From Bifidobacterium criceti (GTDB lineage: Bacteria; Actinomycetota; Actinomycetes; Actinomycetales; Bifidobacteriaceae), in NCBI RefSeq assembly GCF_002286935.1, contig NZ_MVOH01000006.1, positions 1 to 64,000 of the forward strand: a stretch of 64,000 nucleotides of DNA. The letters run 5' to 3'. Under the pieces are notes generated by a model. That model was not told the DNA's origin. It worked only from the letters and a program-made list of their open reading frames with translations, and did not search any database. Below are positions 55,239 through 63,897 of this stretch, one piece after another (the first letter of the stretch is position 1; each line of letters opens with the position of its first letter). The position numbers and the translations under genes were made by a program.

Positions 55239-56723
55239 TCATACGGCGCTGTCCGCGGCGCGGCTTGCGTCGACCTCCCTGATGATGCGCGCGAACGGGG
55301 CGCCCCCGTCCGCGTCGAACGGATCGAGAAGCATGATCTCATCCTTGACCGGCGTGGTGATCTTGAGCTGCGTCCAATCGCACGCCCATGTCACCGGGGC
55401 CCCAAGCGCATGCCTGACAAATGCGCCACGCAGCACGGCGCGCGTGTCCGGGGGCGGCGTCGTCACCGCATCCTCGATCTGTTCGTTCGTGCACAGTGCG
55501 CGCATCCTGTGATGGCGCACAAGCGAGCCGTACAGGACACCATTCGCGATGTCGTGGTAGTCGAGGTCGAGTTGCCGCATCCGCATCGGATCGACAGCGC
55601 CACGCGCTTCGATGCCTGCCATGACATGCCGTTTGCATGCCCAATCCACCCGGTCGGCGAGCGCCGTCCATTCGTGTGCCGCGAGCGCGTCGAGCCCCGT
55701 CCTCCATTCGTCGAGCACATCGTCGAGCGTCATGAACGGGTCGCCGTCGAACGATGCGGCGATTTCGTCATGGAATCCGTCGGCGAACGTCGCGACCGCG
55801 TCGAGCATCCGCCGCTGCATCGCGAGCGCCGTCATCATCGTACCGTCGGCGAGCACGAGCCACGCGTCGGCGCCGTCGGCGTCGACGGCGAGGTTCGCAT
55901 CGACCGGGTCGGCGAGCGCGAGGTGTTCGAGTCCTGTCGGCGAACCGCTGCGCGCGCCCCATTCCATCGTGCACAGGACGAGGTGCGTCATCGCGAGTTT
56001 CATCACCGTCGCCCATTGCGAACGGTTCGAATCCCCGATGATGACGTGGAGGCGACGGAATGATTCGGGGTCGGCGTGTGGCTCGTCGCGTGTGTTGATC
56101 ATCGGACGCGAACGTGTCGTCGCCGATGATACCGTCTCGTCGACGAACGCGGCACGCTGCGTCACGGTCCAATGCCCGTCCGTGTACCGTCCCGCGCCAG
56201 TGAGGATCTGCCGTGTGATGAGGAACGGCAGCAGTTGCGTCTCGATCGCTTTGAGCTGCACGCCACGGCGCACGAGGTAGTTTTCGTGGCAGCCGAACGA
56301 ATGGCCCGCACTGTCCGCGTTGTTTTTGAACAGATGGATCGTCGCGTGCAGGTCGACGGTGTCGCGCAGTCGGCGTTGGGTGTCGAGTGCGAGGTCGCGC
56401 ATGGTGTGTTCGCCGGCGGCGTCCGCGAGCAGTGCGGCGCCCGGTGTGCGCGCCTCGGCGGTCGCGTATTCGGGGTGGGAGCCGATGTCGAGGTAGAGTC
56501 GGGAGCCGTTCTCGAGATACGTGTTCGTTGAACGTGCACGTTGCACGATCGGCTGGAACATCATCATCGCGACCTGTCCGGCGTCGGTCGCGCGCGCCGT
56601 GCCGGTCACGCTCAACCCGTATTCCGTTTCGATGCCGAAGATGCGCTCGAAGCCGTCCTTGTGCGCGGACGAGGCTGCGTCGCCGCGCCCGCGGTTGCGG
56701 CTGTCGTGCAGCTGGGGCATCAT
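55239..56723 (-). CDS. pafA: Pup--protein ligase PafA
   Basis: A 494-residue ligase of the glutamine-synthetase-like fold that joins the C-terminal glutamate of Pup to lysines of target proteins, using ATP. The N-terminal block RIFGIETEYGLSVTG and YLENGSRLYLDIGSHPEYAT with the catalytic D79 define PafA rather than Dop, which has a longer insertion here. The ATG overlaps the pup stop by 4 bases (ATGA), so ligase and substrate are translationally coupled. In mycobacteria prcBA lies directly after pup; here pafA occupies that place. It is the last gene of the pupylation cluster. Confidence 0.95.
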   Translation of the reverse strand: MMPQLHDSRNRGRGDAASSAHKDGFERIFGIETEYGLSVTGTARATDAGQVAMMMFQPIVQRARSTNTYLENGSRLYLDIGSHPEYATAEARTPGAALLADAAGEHTMRDLALDTQRRLRDTVDLHATIHLFKNNADSAGHSFGCHENYLVRRGVQLKAIETQLLPFLITRQILTGAGRYTDGHWTVTQRAAFVDETVSSATTRSRPMINTRDEPHADPESFRRLHVIIGDSNRSQWATVMKLAMTHLVLCTMEWGARSGSPTGLEHLALADPVDANLAVDADGADAWLVLADGTMMTALAMQRRMLDAVATFADGFHDEIAASFDGDPFMTLDDVLDEWRTGLDALAAHEWTALADRVDWACKRHVMAGIEARGAVDPMRMRQLDLDYHDIANGVLYGSLVRHHRMRALCTNEQIEDAVTTPPPDTRAVLRGAFVRHALGAPVTWACDWTQLKITTPVKDEIMLLDPFDADGGAPFARIIREVDASRAADSAV

Positions 56724-56911
56724 TCGCCGCCCTTCTGTACGAATCCGCTCACGTATTCCTCGGCGTTCGTCTCGAGGACGGTCTCGATGTCGTCGAGGAT
56801 CGCGTCGAGGTCGTCGATGCCCGCGTCGGCGCGCGTGGTCGTCTTGTGTCGTGTCTCTGCGGCTGCGGTGTCGTCGTGCTGGGTCGATGGGGACCGTTGT
56901 TCCTGCGGCAT
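56720..56911 (-). CDS. pup: Prokaryotic ubiquitin-like protein Pup
   Basis: A 63-residue disordered modifier that is attached to lysines of proteins. The C-terminal half (GIDDLDAILDDIETVLETNA, then EEYVSGFVQKGGE) is the conserved ATPase-binding and ligation part. The last residue is already glutamate (GGE), not the GGQ of mycobacteria, so Dop deamidation is not needed before ligation. The ATG follows AGAGGAACAGAC. pafA starts inside its stop codon. Confidence 0.95.
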   Translation of the reverse strand: MPQEQRSPSTQHDDTAAAETRHKTTTRADAGIDDLDAILDDIETVLETNAEEYVSGFVQKGGE

Positions 56912-57020
56912 GTCTGTTCCTCTCGTCGTCGGACGGTTGTCGTGTCGTCTGCCACACTACCGCATCGCACGCACGGACATGCACCGGTGACACGTCATGT
57001 GTCCGCCCCGGTGCCTGTGT

Positions 57021-57893
57021 TCAGTCGTGCGCTTCGTCGTTTCCGTGTTCCCAGGATTCGACGAGATACGATTTGAGATCGTCGAGGATGAGGCCGTTCG
57101 TTGCGACGAGGTTGTTCTCGCTGCGCCAGTGGATCAGGTCGCCGCGCCAGTTGCTCAGCTGGCCCTGCGCCTCCCACAGCACGACGGCGCCGGCTGAGAG
57201 CGCCGGCACGTCCCATTTGTGCAGATGCGGCTCGAAGTAGGCGTCGTAGGTGCCGTCGGCGACCTTGCACAGGTCGAGCGACGACGGTCCGATGCGCTTC
57301 ATGTCGGCGGGCAGGCCGGCGATGTCTCCGACGACCTTGAGCGCGTGACGCGCCTCGGCGGACTTGAACGACATGCCAAATCCGATGACCGAGCCGTCGA
57401 GGCTGCGCGTCGTCGACGGCATGATCTTCTCGCGCTTCTCGCCGAGCGGCGTCGTACGCATGCGGATCGCGCCGCTGCGGCGGGCGGCGATGTAGGTCAG
57501 CTGCAGCGCCGGGGCGTGCACGACACCGAGGATCGGCTGTGCGGAGCCGAACTCGTTGAACTCGAAGAGCGAGACGGTGACCGACCATTCAGCCATGTTG
57601 CGCGTGTAGTTGATGACGCCGTCGATGCCGCCGATGCACCAGTAGCGGTCCCCCGCGTGCCATGCGTCGTCGCGCTCGTCCCAGCGCCCGTTGAACGCGT
57701 CCACGTAGGTGAGCCGGTTGTAGATGAACTGGCTGAGGCGCCCGTCCAGTTCGAGTCCGCGCGAGTAGTCGCGGGCCGCCGTGCTCAGCTCGGTCAGATT
57801 CTTCGGTGTCACCTGGTTGCTGAGTGCGTGTTTGCCGGCGTCCTGGGCGATGCGGGCGACCTGCATCGCAAGGTCACGCAGTTCCATCGTCAT
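57021..57893 (-). CDS. Inositol-monophosphatase-family protein with altered metal site
   Basis: A 290-residue protein of the IMPase/HisN fold. The C-terminal block RIGPSSLDLCKVADGTYDAYFEP and WDVPALSAGA (WD at 227-228) is well conserved. The metal motif DPIDGT is changed to GGIDGV (88-93): the first metal-binding Asp is lost, and the upstream GEE motif is not recognisable. Activity may be lost or changed. The ATG at 57893 follows GAAGGTG; TATAGT near 57975 is a possible -10 box. It sits between dop and pup on the same strand, an unusual partner for pupylation genes. Confidence 0.8.
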   Translation of the reverse strand: MTMELRDLAMQVARIAQDAGKHALSNQVTPKNLTELSTAARDYSRGLELDGRLSQFIYNRLTYVDAFNGRWDERDDAWHAGDRYWCIGGIDGVINYTRNMAEWSVTVSLFEFNEFGSAQPILGVVHAPALQLTYIAARRSGAIRMRTTPLGEKREKIMPSTTRSLDGSVIGFGMSFKSAEARHALKVVGDIAGLPADMKRIGPSSLDLCKVADGTYDAYFEPHLHKWDVPALSAGAVVLWEAQGQLSNWRGDLIHWRSENNLVATNGLILDDLKSYLVESWEHGNDEAHD

Positions 57894-58081
57894 CGTGTGC
57901 ACACCTTCGTTCCTCGTCGGTCGTGTCATTCGCATGCGCTTGCCGGTTCCGCCGGTCGGCACGCACTGTCCACTATAGCGGCATCCATGTGGTTATGTGG
58001 CACGGACGCCCAAATTGAGTACAACGTTTGCATTTACCATGCGGCATTCGCCGCGCATATCGCAGCGCCGCGCCGTTCCCA

Positions 58082-59674
58082 TCAGTCATGATGCGCCCCA
58101 AGCGCGCGCATCACATCCCATATGTCGTCCGCGGCGGCGACGGCCGCGGAGCACTGTTCGCGCGTGTAGGCGAGCGGATTGGCCATATCGAGCGTCCACT
58201 GCATACCGTCCGGATCGTCGAGTGTCGTGATACGCGTCCACGAGGCGGCGCGGATCTGACCGGGCCATCTCGTGACAAGCGTGCCACGGAGCCATGCGCG
58301 CGTGTCCTCGGGAGGCGTATGCGAGGCCTCGGCGACCTCGTCATCCGACGCCGTGCGTTCGGTGCGCGCACGCAGCTTCGCGAAAATCGACCCTTCATCG
58401 TCGAGGCTCGCCCACTTGAGGTCGATCATCTGGAGCCGCGGGTCATGCAACGCCTCGTCGAACGGTGTGTCGGGATGCAACCGGGCGCGCATGCGTTCGA
58501 TGATCTGCCATTTGAGGAGCCATTCGAGGCGCGACGCCTCCCCCTCGGCTTGCAAACGTTCGCACACGTCTGCATGGCGTATCGTCGCGATGTCGACAAG
58601 CGCCTGCTTCCACATCATCATGACCGACCGCGTCTCGCGGTCCGGCCATATGGGTTCGCCACGCGTATCGACGCCATGGACCGCCGCGGCGGTCTCATAG
58701 ACGAGCGCGTTGAGCATGACCTGGATCTGCCATGCCGTCATCACGCTCCCTTCGGCCAACGCGAGCGGTTCGGCGAGTGTCAGGTCATGCGACACACGGT
58801 GCATCGCGTCGACCGGGTCGGCGAGACGCAACTCGCCGAGGCGCGCATCGATGTCGATGCCTGCGTCGTCGGCATGTTCGAGCGTCCACAGCAGCATGCT
58901 CGTCGTGCCGAGCTTGAGCACGCGCGGCACATCCATGCGGTTCGCGTCGCCGACGATGACGTGCAGCCGCCGCATGTCGGCGGGCGCGTGCGGCTCGTCG
59001 CGCGTATTGACGATCGGCCGGTCGAACGTCGTCTGCAGCGCGACGTTCATATGGAAGTAGTCGGCGCGCTGACTCAATTGGAAACCGGGCCGCTCCCCCC
59101 GCTCGCCGATGCCGATGCGCCCCGAACCCGTATACTGCTGGCGTGTGACGAAATGCGCCGTCATCATCGCGGCGACGTCGTCGAATGGCACATCGCGGCG
59201 CATCATATAGTTCTCATGCGCCCCCCAGCTCGCCCCTTTGCCGTCCACGTTGTTGCGGTAGAGCCGCAGCGTGCCGTCGGCCCGGCCGTCCGCGTTCGCG
59301 CGCGCCGCGGCACGCCGCATGAGCATATCGCCCGCCGTGTCGTAGACGACGGCGGTGAACGGATCGGTCGTCTCGGGCGACGAGTACTCGGGGTGCGCAT
59401 GGTCCACATAGAGCCTGCCGCCGTTGTCGGCGAGCACGTTCGTGATATGCGGCTGCGGCTCGTCGGTGAGCATGTCCGGACGTGCGGCCGCGCGCTCGAG
59501 CCTGCGCCCGCGCATGTCGTTGACCGGGTCCTCCTGACGGTAGTCCCAACGGATGCGCCGTGCACGCCCGTCGGCGGCCCCCGCGATGACATCGAACGAC
59601 CATTGCACGGGATTGCCGTGCGCCGCGGTCACCGCATACTCGGTCTCCGTGCCGATGACCCTCTTCACACTCAT
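58082..59674 (-). CDS. dop: Depupylase / Pup deamidase Dop
   Basis: A 530-residue homologue of PafA that removes Pup from proteins and, in GGQ species, deamidates it. RVIGTETEYAVTA, the Dop-specific insertion WDYRQEDPVNDMRG (43-56), and NGGRLYVDHAHPEYSSPE with catalytic D91 identify it. Since Pup here ends in GGE, the main role should be depupylation. The ATG follows AAAGGGACGCAT and overlaps the arc stop by 4 bases, so the ATPase and Dop are made together. Confidence 0.95.
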   Translation of the reverse strand: MSVKRVIGTETEYAVTAAHGNPVQWSFDVIAGAADGRARRIRWDYRQEDPVNDMRGRRLERAAARPDMLTDEPQPHITNVLADNGGRLYVDHAHPEYSSPETTDPFTAVVYDTAGDMLMRRAAARANADGRADGTLRLYRNNVDGKGASWGAHENYMMRRDVPFDDVAAMMTAHFVTRQQYTGSGRIGIGERGERPGFQLSQRADYFHMNVALQTTFDRPIVNTRDEPHAPADMRRLHVIVGDANRMDVPRVLKLGTTSMLLWTLEHADDAGIDIDARLGELRLADPVDAMHRVSHDLTLAEPLALAEGSVMTAWQIQVMLNALVYETAAAVHGVDTRGEPIWPDRETRSVMMMWKQALVDIATIRHADVCERLQAEGEASRLEWLLKWQIIERMRARLHPDTPFDEALHDPRLQMIDLKWASLDDEGSIFAKLRARTERTASDDEVAEASHTPPEDTRAWLRGTLVTRWPGQIRAASWTRITTLDDPDGMQWTLDMANPLAYTREQCSAAVAAADDIWDVMRALGAHHD

Positions 59675-61287
59675 ATGCGTCCCTTTCGTCGATCGTCCAC
59701 TTCGTTGCCATCCTCATTCACGTCATCACCATACGCCGTCGGCAGCCGCCGCAATTCGACGACGTGGCCGCCGCCTATCGCGTTGACCTTCGCCCACTGC
59801 GCGGCGTCGACATCGCCGAGCGTATCGCGGACCGACTCGTATTCGTCACGGACGGCGTCGGCGACCATCCCCATGTCGATCCGCGCCATGTCCTTGTGCC
59901 GCACACTCGCTTTGACGGCGTTCGTCTTCACTCGGTCGACGATATTGCGCAGCATCGCGCCCGAGACGACGTCGGCGAGGTCGAGCGTGCGCCGCGCGCC
60001 GTCATCGAAGGTGACGCGCGCGAGCGCACGCGCGCCGTCGCGACGGTAGACGTCGTCGACGAGCGCGTGCGCGAGCGCGGCCGCATCGGTGCCCGGCGCA
60101 TATGGCAGACCGGCGGTCAGATACCTCGCGACGATCGCGAGCGCCTGTGTCTCATCCGGACGGTCGACGCGGATCTTGACGCCGAGCCGTCCGGGGCGCA
60201 GCACGGCCGGATCGATCATGTCGACACGGTTCGACGCGCCGATGACGATGACGTTGTCAAGACGTTCGACGCCGTCGAGTTCCGCAAGGAACTGTGGCAC
60301 GATCGTCGTCTCGACGTCGGAGGACACGCCTGATCCGCGTATGCGCAACAACGCGTCCATTTCGTCGATGAAGACGATGACCGCTTCGCCGCGCGCGGCG
60401 CGTTCGCGCGCGCGGTCGAAGATGAGTCGGATGATCCGTTCCGATTCACCGACGTATTTGTTGAGCAGTTCCGGCCCTTTGACCGCGAGGAAGACGCCGT
60501 GCGCGCCGTCGCGCCCCGCAAGTTCGTGCGCGATCGCCTTCGCGATGAGCGTCTTGCCGTTGCCCGGAGGCCCATAGAGCAGCACACCCTTCGGTGGTGT
60601 CAGGCCGAACGCCGCATACAGGTCGCGGTGTTCGAACGGCAGCTGCACGGTGTCGCGGATGCGCGCGATCTGTTCGTCGAGTCCTCCGATGTCGTCGAAC
60701 GTGACGTCGGGCGTCTCCTCAAGGAGCAGCTGCGACGCCTCCTCGCGTGCGAGGACCGCGACCGCGAAATGGTGCGATGGGTCGATGACGATCCTGTCCG
60801 CGCCAGTCAGGTGCACACTGGCAAGATCGGGCGCACGTCGCACGACCCTGCGCTCGCCTGACACATCGGCGACGACGAGCCGGCCGTCGTCGAGCACCTC
60901 ATCGACGGTGCGCACGGCGCCGACCGTTTCGCTCGCCGCGGTCGAGACGATAACGAGGTTCTCGCTGAGCACGAGCGTCATGCCGGGTTCGAGACGCGAC
61001 GCGGGCACGTTGGCGGCAACCGGCACGATCATACGCCGCGTGCCGTTGAGCACCTCGGCGCTTGCGCGCTGCACGCCACGGTCGTCGGTCGTGCACGTGT
61101 GCAGCCGCAGCATCGTCGCGAAGGTGAGTGGCGGCTGTGTGAACCGTTCGAGCTGGGATTTCGCCTTCGTGAGCTCGTCGCCCGCCCGTTTGAGCGCCGC
61201 GGCGAGCGCGTGGTTCTTCGCCTGTAGACGGTCGTTGTGTGCGGCGAGCGCTTCGAGCGCATCATGTACGTCGTCAGTATCGTCCAT
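59671..61287 (-). CDS. arc: ARC/Mpa-type AAA ATPase of the pupylation system
   Basis: A 538-residue ring ATPase that recognises Pup through an N-terminal coiled coil (about 8-50) and threads pupylated proteins. Two OB folds span about 55-175, Walker A is GPPGNGKT (239-246), Walker B is FIDEMD (306-311), and the SRH covers ASNRVDMIDPAVLRPGR. The C-terminus is DDRRKGRI and lacks the GQYL-type tail that docks mycobacterial Mpa on the 20S core. The ATG at 61287 follows AAGGTGGAAG; upstream in-frame starts (61302, 61350) are less likely. First gene of the cluster. Confidence 0.93.
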   Translation of the reverse strand: MDDTDDVHDALEALAAHNDRLQAKNHALAAALKRAGDELTKAKSQLERFTQPPLTFATMLRLHTCTTDDRGVQRASAEVLNGTRRMIVPVAANVPASRLEPGMTLVLSENLVIVSTAASETVGAVRTVDEVLDDGRLVVADVSGERRVVRRAPDLASVHLTGADRIVIDPSHHFAVAVLAREEASQLLLEETPDVTFDDIGGLDEQIARIRDTVQLPFEHRDLYAAFGLTPPKGVLLYGPPGNGKTLIAKAIAHELAGRDGAHGVFLAVKGPELLNKYVGESERIIRLIFDRARERAARGEAVIVFIDEMDALLRIRGSGVSSDVETTIVPQFLAELDGVERLDNVIVIGASNRVDMIDPAVLRPGRLGVKIRVDRPDETQALAIVARYLTAGLPYAPGTDAAALAHALVDDVYRRDGARALARVTFDDGARRTLDLADVVSGAMLRNIVDRVKTNAVKASVRHKDMARIDMGMVADAVRDEYESVRDTLGDVDAAQWAKVNAIGGGHVVELRRLPTAYGDDVNEDGNEVDDRRKGRI

Positions 61288-61415
61288 CTTCCACCTTGCC
61301 ATACGCCTGTCATCATCTGCACCGAGAGCGCGGCCACCTTTGTCCGGCATCGTATGGAAACGGCCGGATGGGGTCCGCGCACACTTCGGCGTCGCATATG
61401 CATGCGACCCCTCAC

Positions 61416-61421
61416 AGTGTA
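61416..61421 (-). promoter_or_regulatory. Possible -10 box of the arc-dop transcript
   Basis: TACACT (minus strand) lies about 130 bases upstream of the chosen arc ATG, implying a leader near 120 bases. Confidence 0.4.
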
Positions 61422-61473
61422 GCGGAAGGCTCCCATCCGGCCTTGACTTCAACGCGTATCGCGTACCGTCATA

Positions 61474-62181
61474 TTACGCATCGCCACGTGAGGCGCGGCG
61501 CTCGCGTATCAGATTGCGAACCCAACGCGCGCCGAAGAAGACGAGCACGGACGCGAACACGACGATGATGACGTCCTCGAACACGTTGAGCACACCGAGG
61601 ATCGAGCACCATTGGTCGCCGAGCATGTAGCCGGCAGTGACGAGCACGGTGTTCCAGACCGCCGATCCGATGAATGTCCACAGCGAGAACTGCGCGAAGT
61701 TCATGCGGTTGAATCCCGCGGGGATTGAGATGAGCGAGCGGACGACCGGGATGACACGGCCGATGAGCACGGACCAGTTGCCGTATTTCGTGAACCAGCG
61801 GTTCGCCTTGTCCACGTCGTCGCGGCCGACGCCGGGGATGCGGTCGACGGCCCTGTGGATGCGGTGCAGGCCGAACCAGCGGGCGATGCCGTACAACGTC
61901 CATGCGCCGAGCAATGAGCCCATCGTCGCCCACAGGATTGCCGCGACGAGGCCCATGCTGCCGCGCGCCGCCGTGAAACCGGCGAGCGGCAGGATGATTT
62001 CGCTCGGGATCGGCGGGAAGATCGACTCAAGCGCGATCGCGAGCGCGACGCCGACACCGCCGACGGTCTCCATGAGCTGCACGAGCCATGCGGTCATCGA
62101 GCCGATGAGGCCGTCCGAGCTTGTCGCGCATTGCAGCTGCTCATCGACCGGAATCTGGGAGAGAACCATCGAAAAACGCAT
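61474..62181 (-). CDS. DedA-family membrane protein
   Basis: A 235-residue membrane protein of the DedA/SNARE-associated (VTT) family, linked to undecaprenyl-phosphate or phospholipid flipping and membrane energetics. Signatures are ESIFPPIPSEIILPLAG, TLYGIARWFG, and the conserved GRVIPVVRSLISIPAGFNRM. The ATG at 62181 is chosen because GACAAT lies six bases upstream on the minus strand; a later ATG at 62169 is possible. It diverges from serB over a 37-base gap. Confidence 0.9.
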   Translation of the reverse strand: MRFSMVLSQIPVDEQLQCATSSDGLIGSMTAWLVQLMETVGGVGVALAIALESIFPPIPSEIILPLAGFTAARGSMGLVAAILWATMGSLLGAWTLYGIARWFGLHRIHRAVDRIPGVGRDDVDKANRWFTKYGNWSVLIGRVIPVVRSLISIPAGFNRMNFAQFSLWTFIGSAVWNTVLVTAGYMLGDQWCSILGVLNVFEDVIIVVFASVLVFFGARWVRNLIRERRASRGDA

Positions 62182-62187
62182 GCGGCC

Positions 62188-62193
62188 ATTGTC
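62188..62193 (-). promoter_or_regulatory. -10 box for leaderless dedA
   Basis: GACAAT (minus strand) lies six bases before the dedA ATG. The serB -10 box lies only 12 bases away on the other strand, so the two promoters overlap. Confidence 0.5.
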
Positions 62194-62205
62194 CCAGCGT
62201 TTTTC

Positions 62206-62211
62206 GACAAT
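62206..62211 (+). promoter_or_regulatory. -10 box for leaderless serB
   Basis: GACAAT lies seven bases before the serB ATG, and no Shine-Dalgarno is present. Confidence 0.55.
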
Positions 62212-62218
62212 CATTGCT

Positions 62219-62902
62219 ATGAGCGCAACACCTTTGCAAATCCTTGACACTTGCCCCACGATCGACCGTCCCGGCCTGCTCGTCATGGACGTCGACTCGA
62301 CGCTCATCGACGAGGAGGTCATCGACGAACTCGGCGAGGCCGCCGGTGTCGGCGAACTCATCCGTGAGGTGACGGCTCGTGCGATGAACGGCGAACTCGA
62401 TTTCGCGCAGGCGCTCGATGCGCGCGTCGCACTCCTCAAAGGGCTTCCTGTTTCGATATTCGACGACGTGTACGCACGTCTGCATTTCACGGAAGGCGCA
62501 TTGGAGCTCATCGGCACATTGCACGCGCATGGTTGGAAGGTCGGCGTCGTCTCCGGCGGATTCCATGAGATCGTCGACCGGCTCGCCGAGGACGCCGGCC
62601 TCGACTATTGGATCGCGAACCGCCTCGACGCCGACCCGGGGACCGGCACGCTCACAGGCGCCGTGCGCGGCCCAATCGTCACGAAGGATGTCAAACTACG
62701 CTCGATGCGTGCATGGGCGGACGCGAACACGATACCGCAACGGCAGACGGTTGCCGTCGGCGACGGCGCGAACGACCTGCCGATGATAGGCGCAGCGGGC
62801 CTCGGCGTCGCGTTCTGCGCGAAGCCCGCGGTGCGTGCGGCCGCGCCGCACACGATCGATGAACGCGACCTCATGCGCGTCCTCGATTTCCTACGCCGAT
62901 AG
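62219..62902 (+). CDS. serB: Phosphoserine phosphatase
   Basis: A 227-residue HAD-superfamily enzyme for the last step of serine synthesis. Motif I is MDVDSTLI with the nucleophile D24 and D26, motif II is VVSGGFHEI, and motif III is GDGANDLPMI. There is no N-terminal ACT domain, so this is the short form. The start follows a -10 box at leaderless spacing and gives the normal N-terminus. It converges with fmt after 17 bases; no terminator is obvious between them. Confidence 0.93.
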   Translation: MSATPLQILDTCPTIDRPGLLVMDVDSTLIDEEVIDELGEAAGVGELIREVTARAMNGELDFAQALDARVALLKGLPVSIFDDVYARLHFTEGALELIGTLHAHGWKVGVVSGGFHEIVDRLAEDAGLDYWIANRLDADPGTGTLTGAVRGPIVTKDVKLRSMRAWADANTIPQRQTVAVGDGANDLPMIGAAGLGVAFCAKPAVRAAAPHTIDERDLMRVLDFLRR

Positions 62903-62919
62903 CCGACGTCCCGCCGGTC

Positions 62920-63897
62920 TCAGTCGAGGAACGCGCCTTCGCCGAGATGTGCGCCGCGCGCCCATTCTGCCGCGCCCATCTCCTTCTTGCCTTGCGCTTT
63001 GACGAGTTGGAGCTCGAGGGCCTCGGTCGCCGTGCCGACCCACACATGGCGCTTCGTGACACGCAGTTCGCCGGGTTTGAGGTCGTCCGGCACGTCGACG
63101 CTTTCGCGCAGCTCCTCGCTCGCGGGTGATGCCTTCGTCACATGCAGCGTCGTCGGGGCGAGCGCATCGCCTTGCGTGTGCAGGTCGCACCATGCACCCG
63201 GCAGCGGTGTGCATGCGCGGATCTGACGGTCGAGCGCGAACGCCGGCACATCGAATGTCATATGCGCGTCGTCATGCGAGATCTTCGCGGCCACCTCGAA
63301 CGCGCCGGCAGGCTGCTCAACGGGCGTGATCTGCCCTTCGGCGATGCCTTCGAGCGACGCGGCGAGCAGATGGGCGCCGTCCTCGGCGAGGCGGTCGAGC
63401 AATTCGCCGGCGTTCTCATGCCGGCCGATCTCGGTCGTAGACTGCGCGAGCACCGGCCCTTCGTCCATGCCTTTCGTGATGCGGAACACGGACGCGCCGG
63501 TCACCGATTCGCCGGCCCAGATCGCGCGCTGCACAGGGGCGGCGCCGCGCCACTGCGGCAGAAGCGAGAAATGCAGGTTGTACCAGCCGAGGGGAAGCGC
63601 CTCAAGCACCGGTTCCTTGATGATCCTGCCGTAGGCGACGACCGCGGCCGCCTCGGCGCCCGTCGCCTTGAGCGCGGCGAGGAACGCCTCCTCGTTCGGA
63701 TCGCATTCCATGACGGGGAGCCCCATCTCCTGTGCCGCCATCTTGACGGGGCTCGGCATGAGACGGCGCCCACGGCCCGTCGGCGCGTCGGGACGCGTCA
63801 GCACGGCGACGACCTCGAAATGCTCCGTGTCGTGCGCCAGTGTCCTCAACGACGGCACCGCCACTTCCGGCGTGCCCGCAAACAGTACCCGCAGCAT
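62920..63897 (-). CDS. fmt: Methionyl-tRNA formyltransferase
   Basis: A 325-residue enzyme that formylates initiator Met-tRNA from 10-formyl-tetrahydrofolate. The N-terminal MLRVLFAGTPEVAVPSL, the catalytic segment NLHFSLLPQWRGAAPVQ and GMDEGPVLAQ are intact, and a C-terminal OB-type domain from about 205 binds tRNA. The ATG at 63897 follows AAGGAGAACACAAG. It is transcribed toward serB; upstream DNA to the window edge may hold the end of another gene. Confidence 0.95.
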   Translation of the reverse strand: MLRVLFAGTPEVAVPSLRTLAHDTEHFEVVAVLTRPDAPTGRGRRLMPSPVKMAAQEMGLPVMECDPNEEAFLAALKATGAEAAAVVAYGRIIKEPVLEALPLGWYNLHFSLLPQWRGAAPVQRAIWAGESVTGASVFRITKGMDEGPVLAQSTTEIGRHENAGELLDRLAEDGAHLLAASLEGIAEGQITPVEQPAGAFEVAAKISHDDAHMTFDVPAFALDRQIRACTPLPGAWCDLHTQGDALAPTTLHVTKASPASEELRESVDVPDDLKPGELRVTKRHVWVGTATEALELQLVKAQGKKEMGAAEWARGAHLGEGAFLD

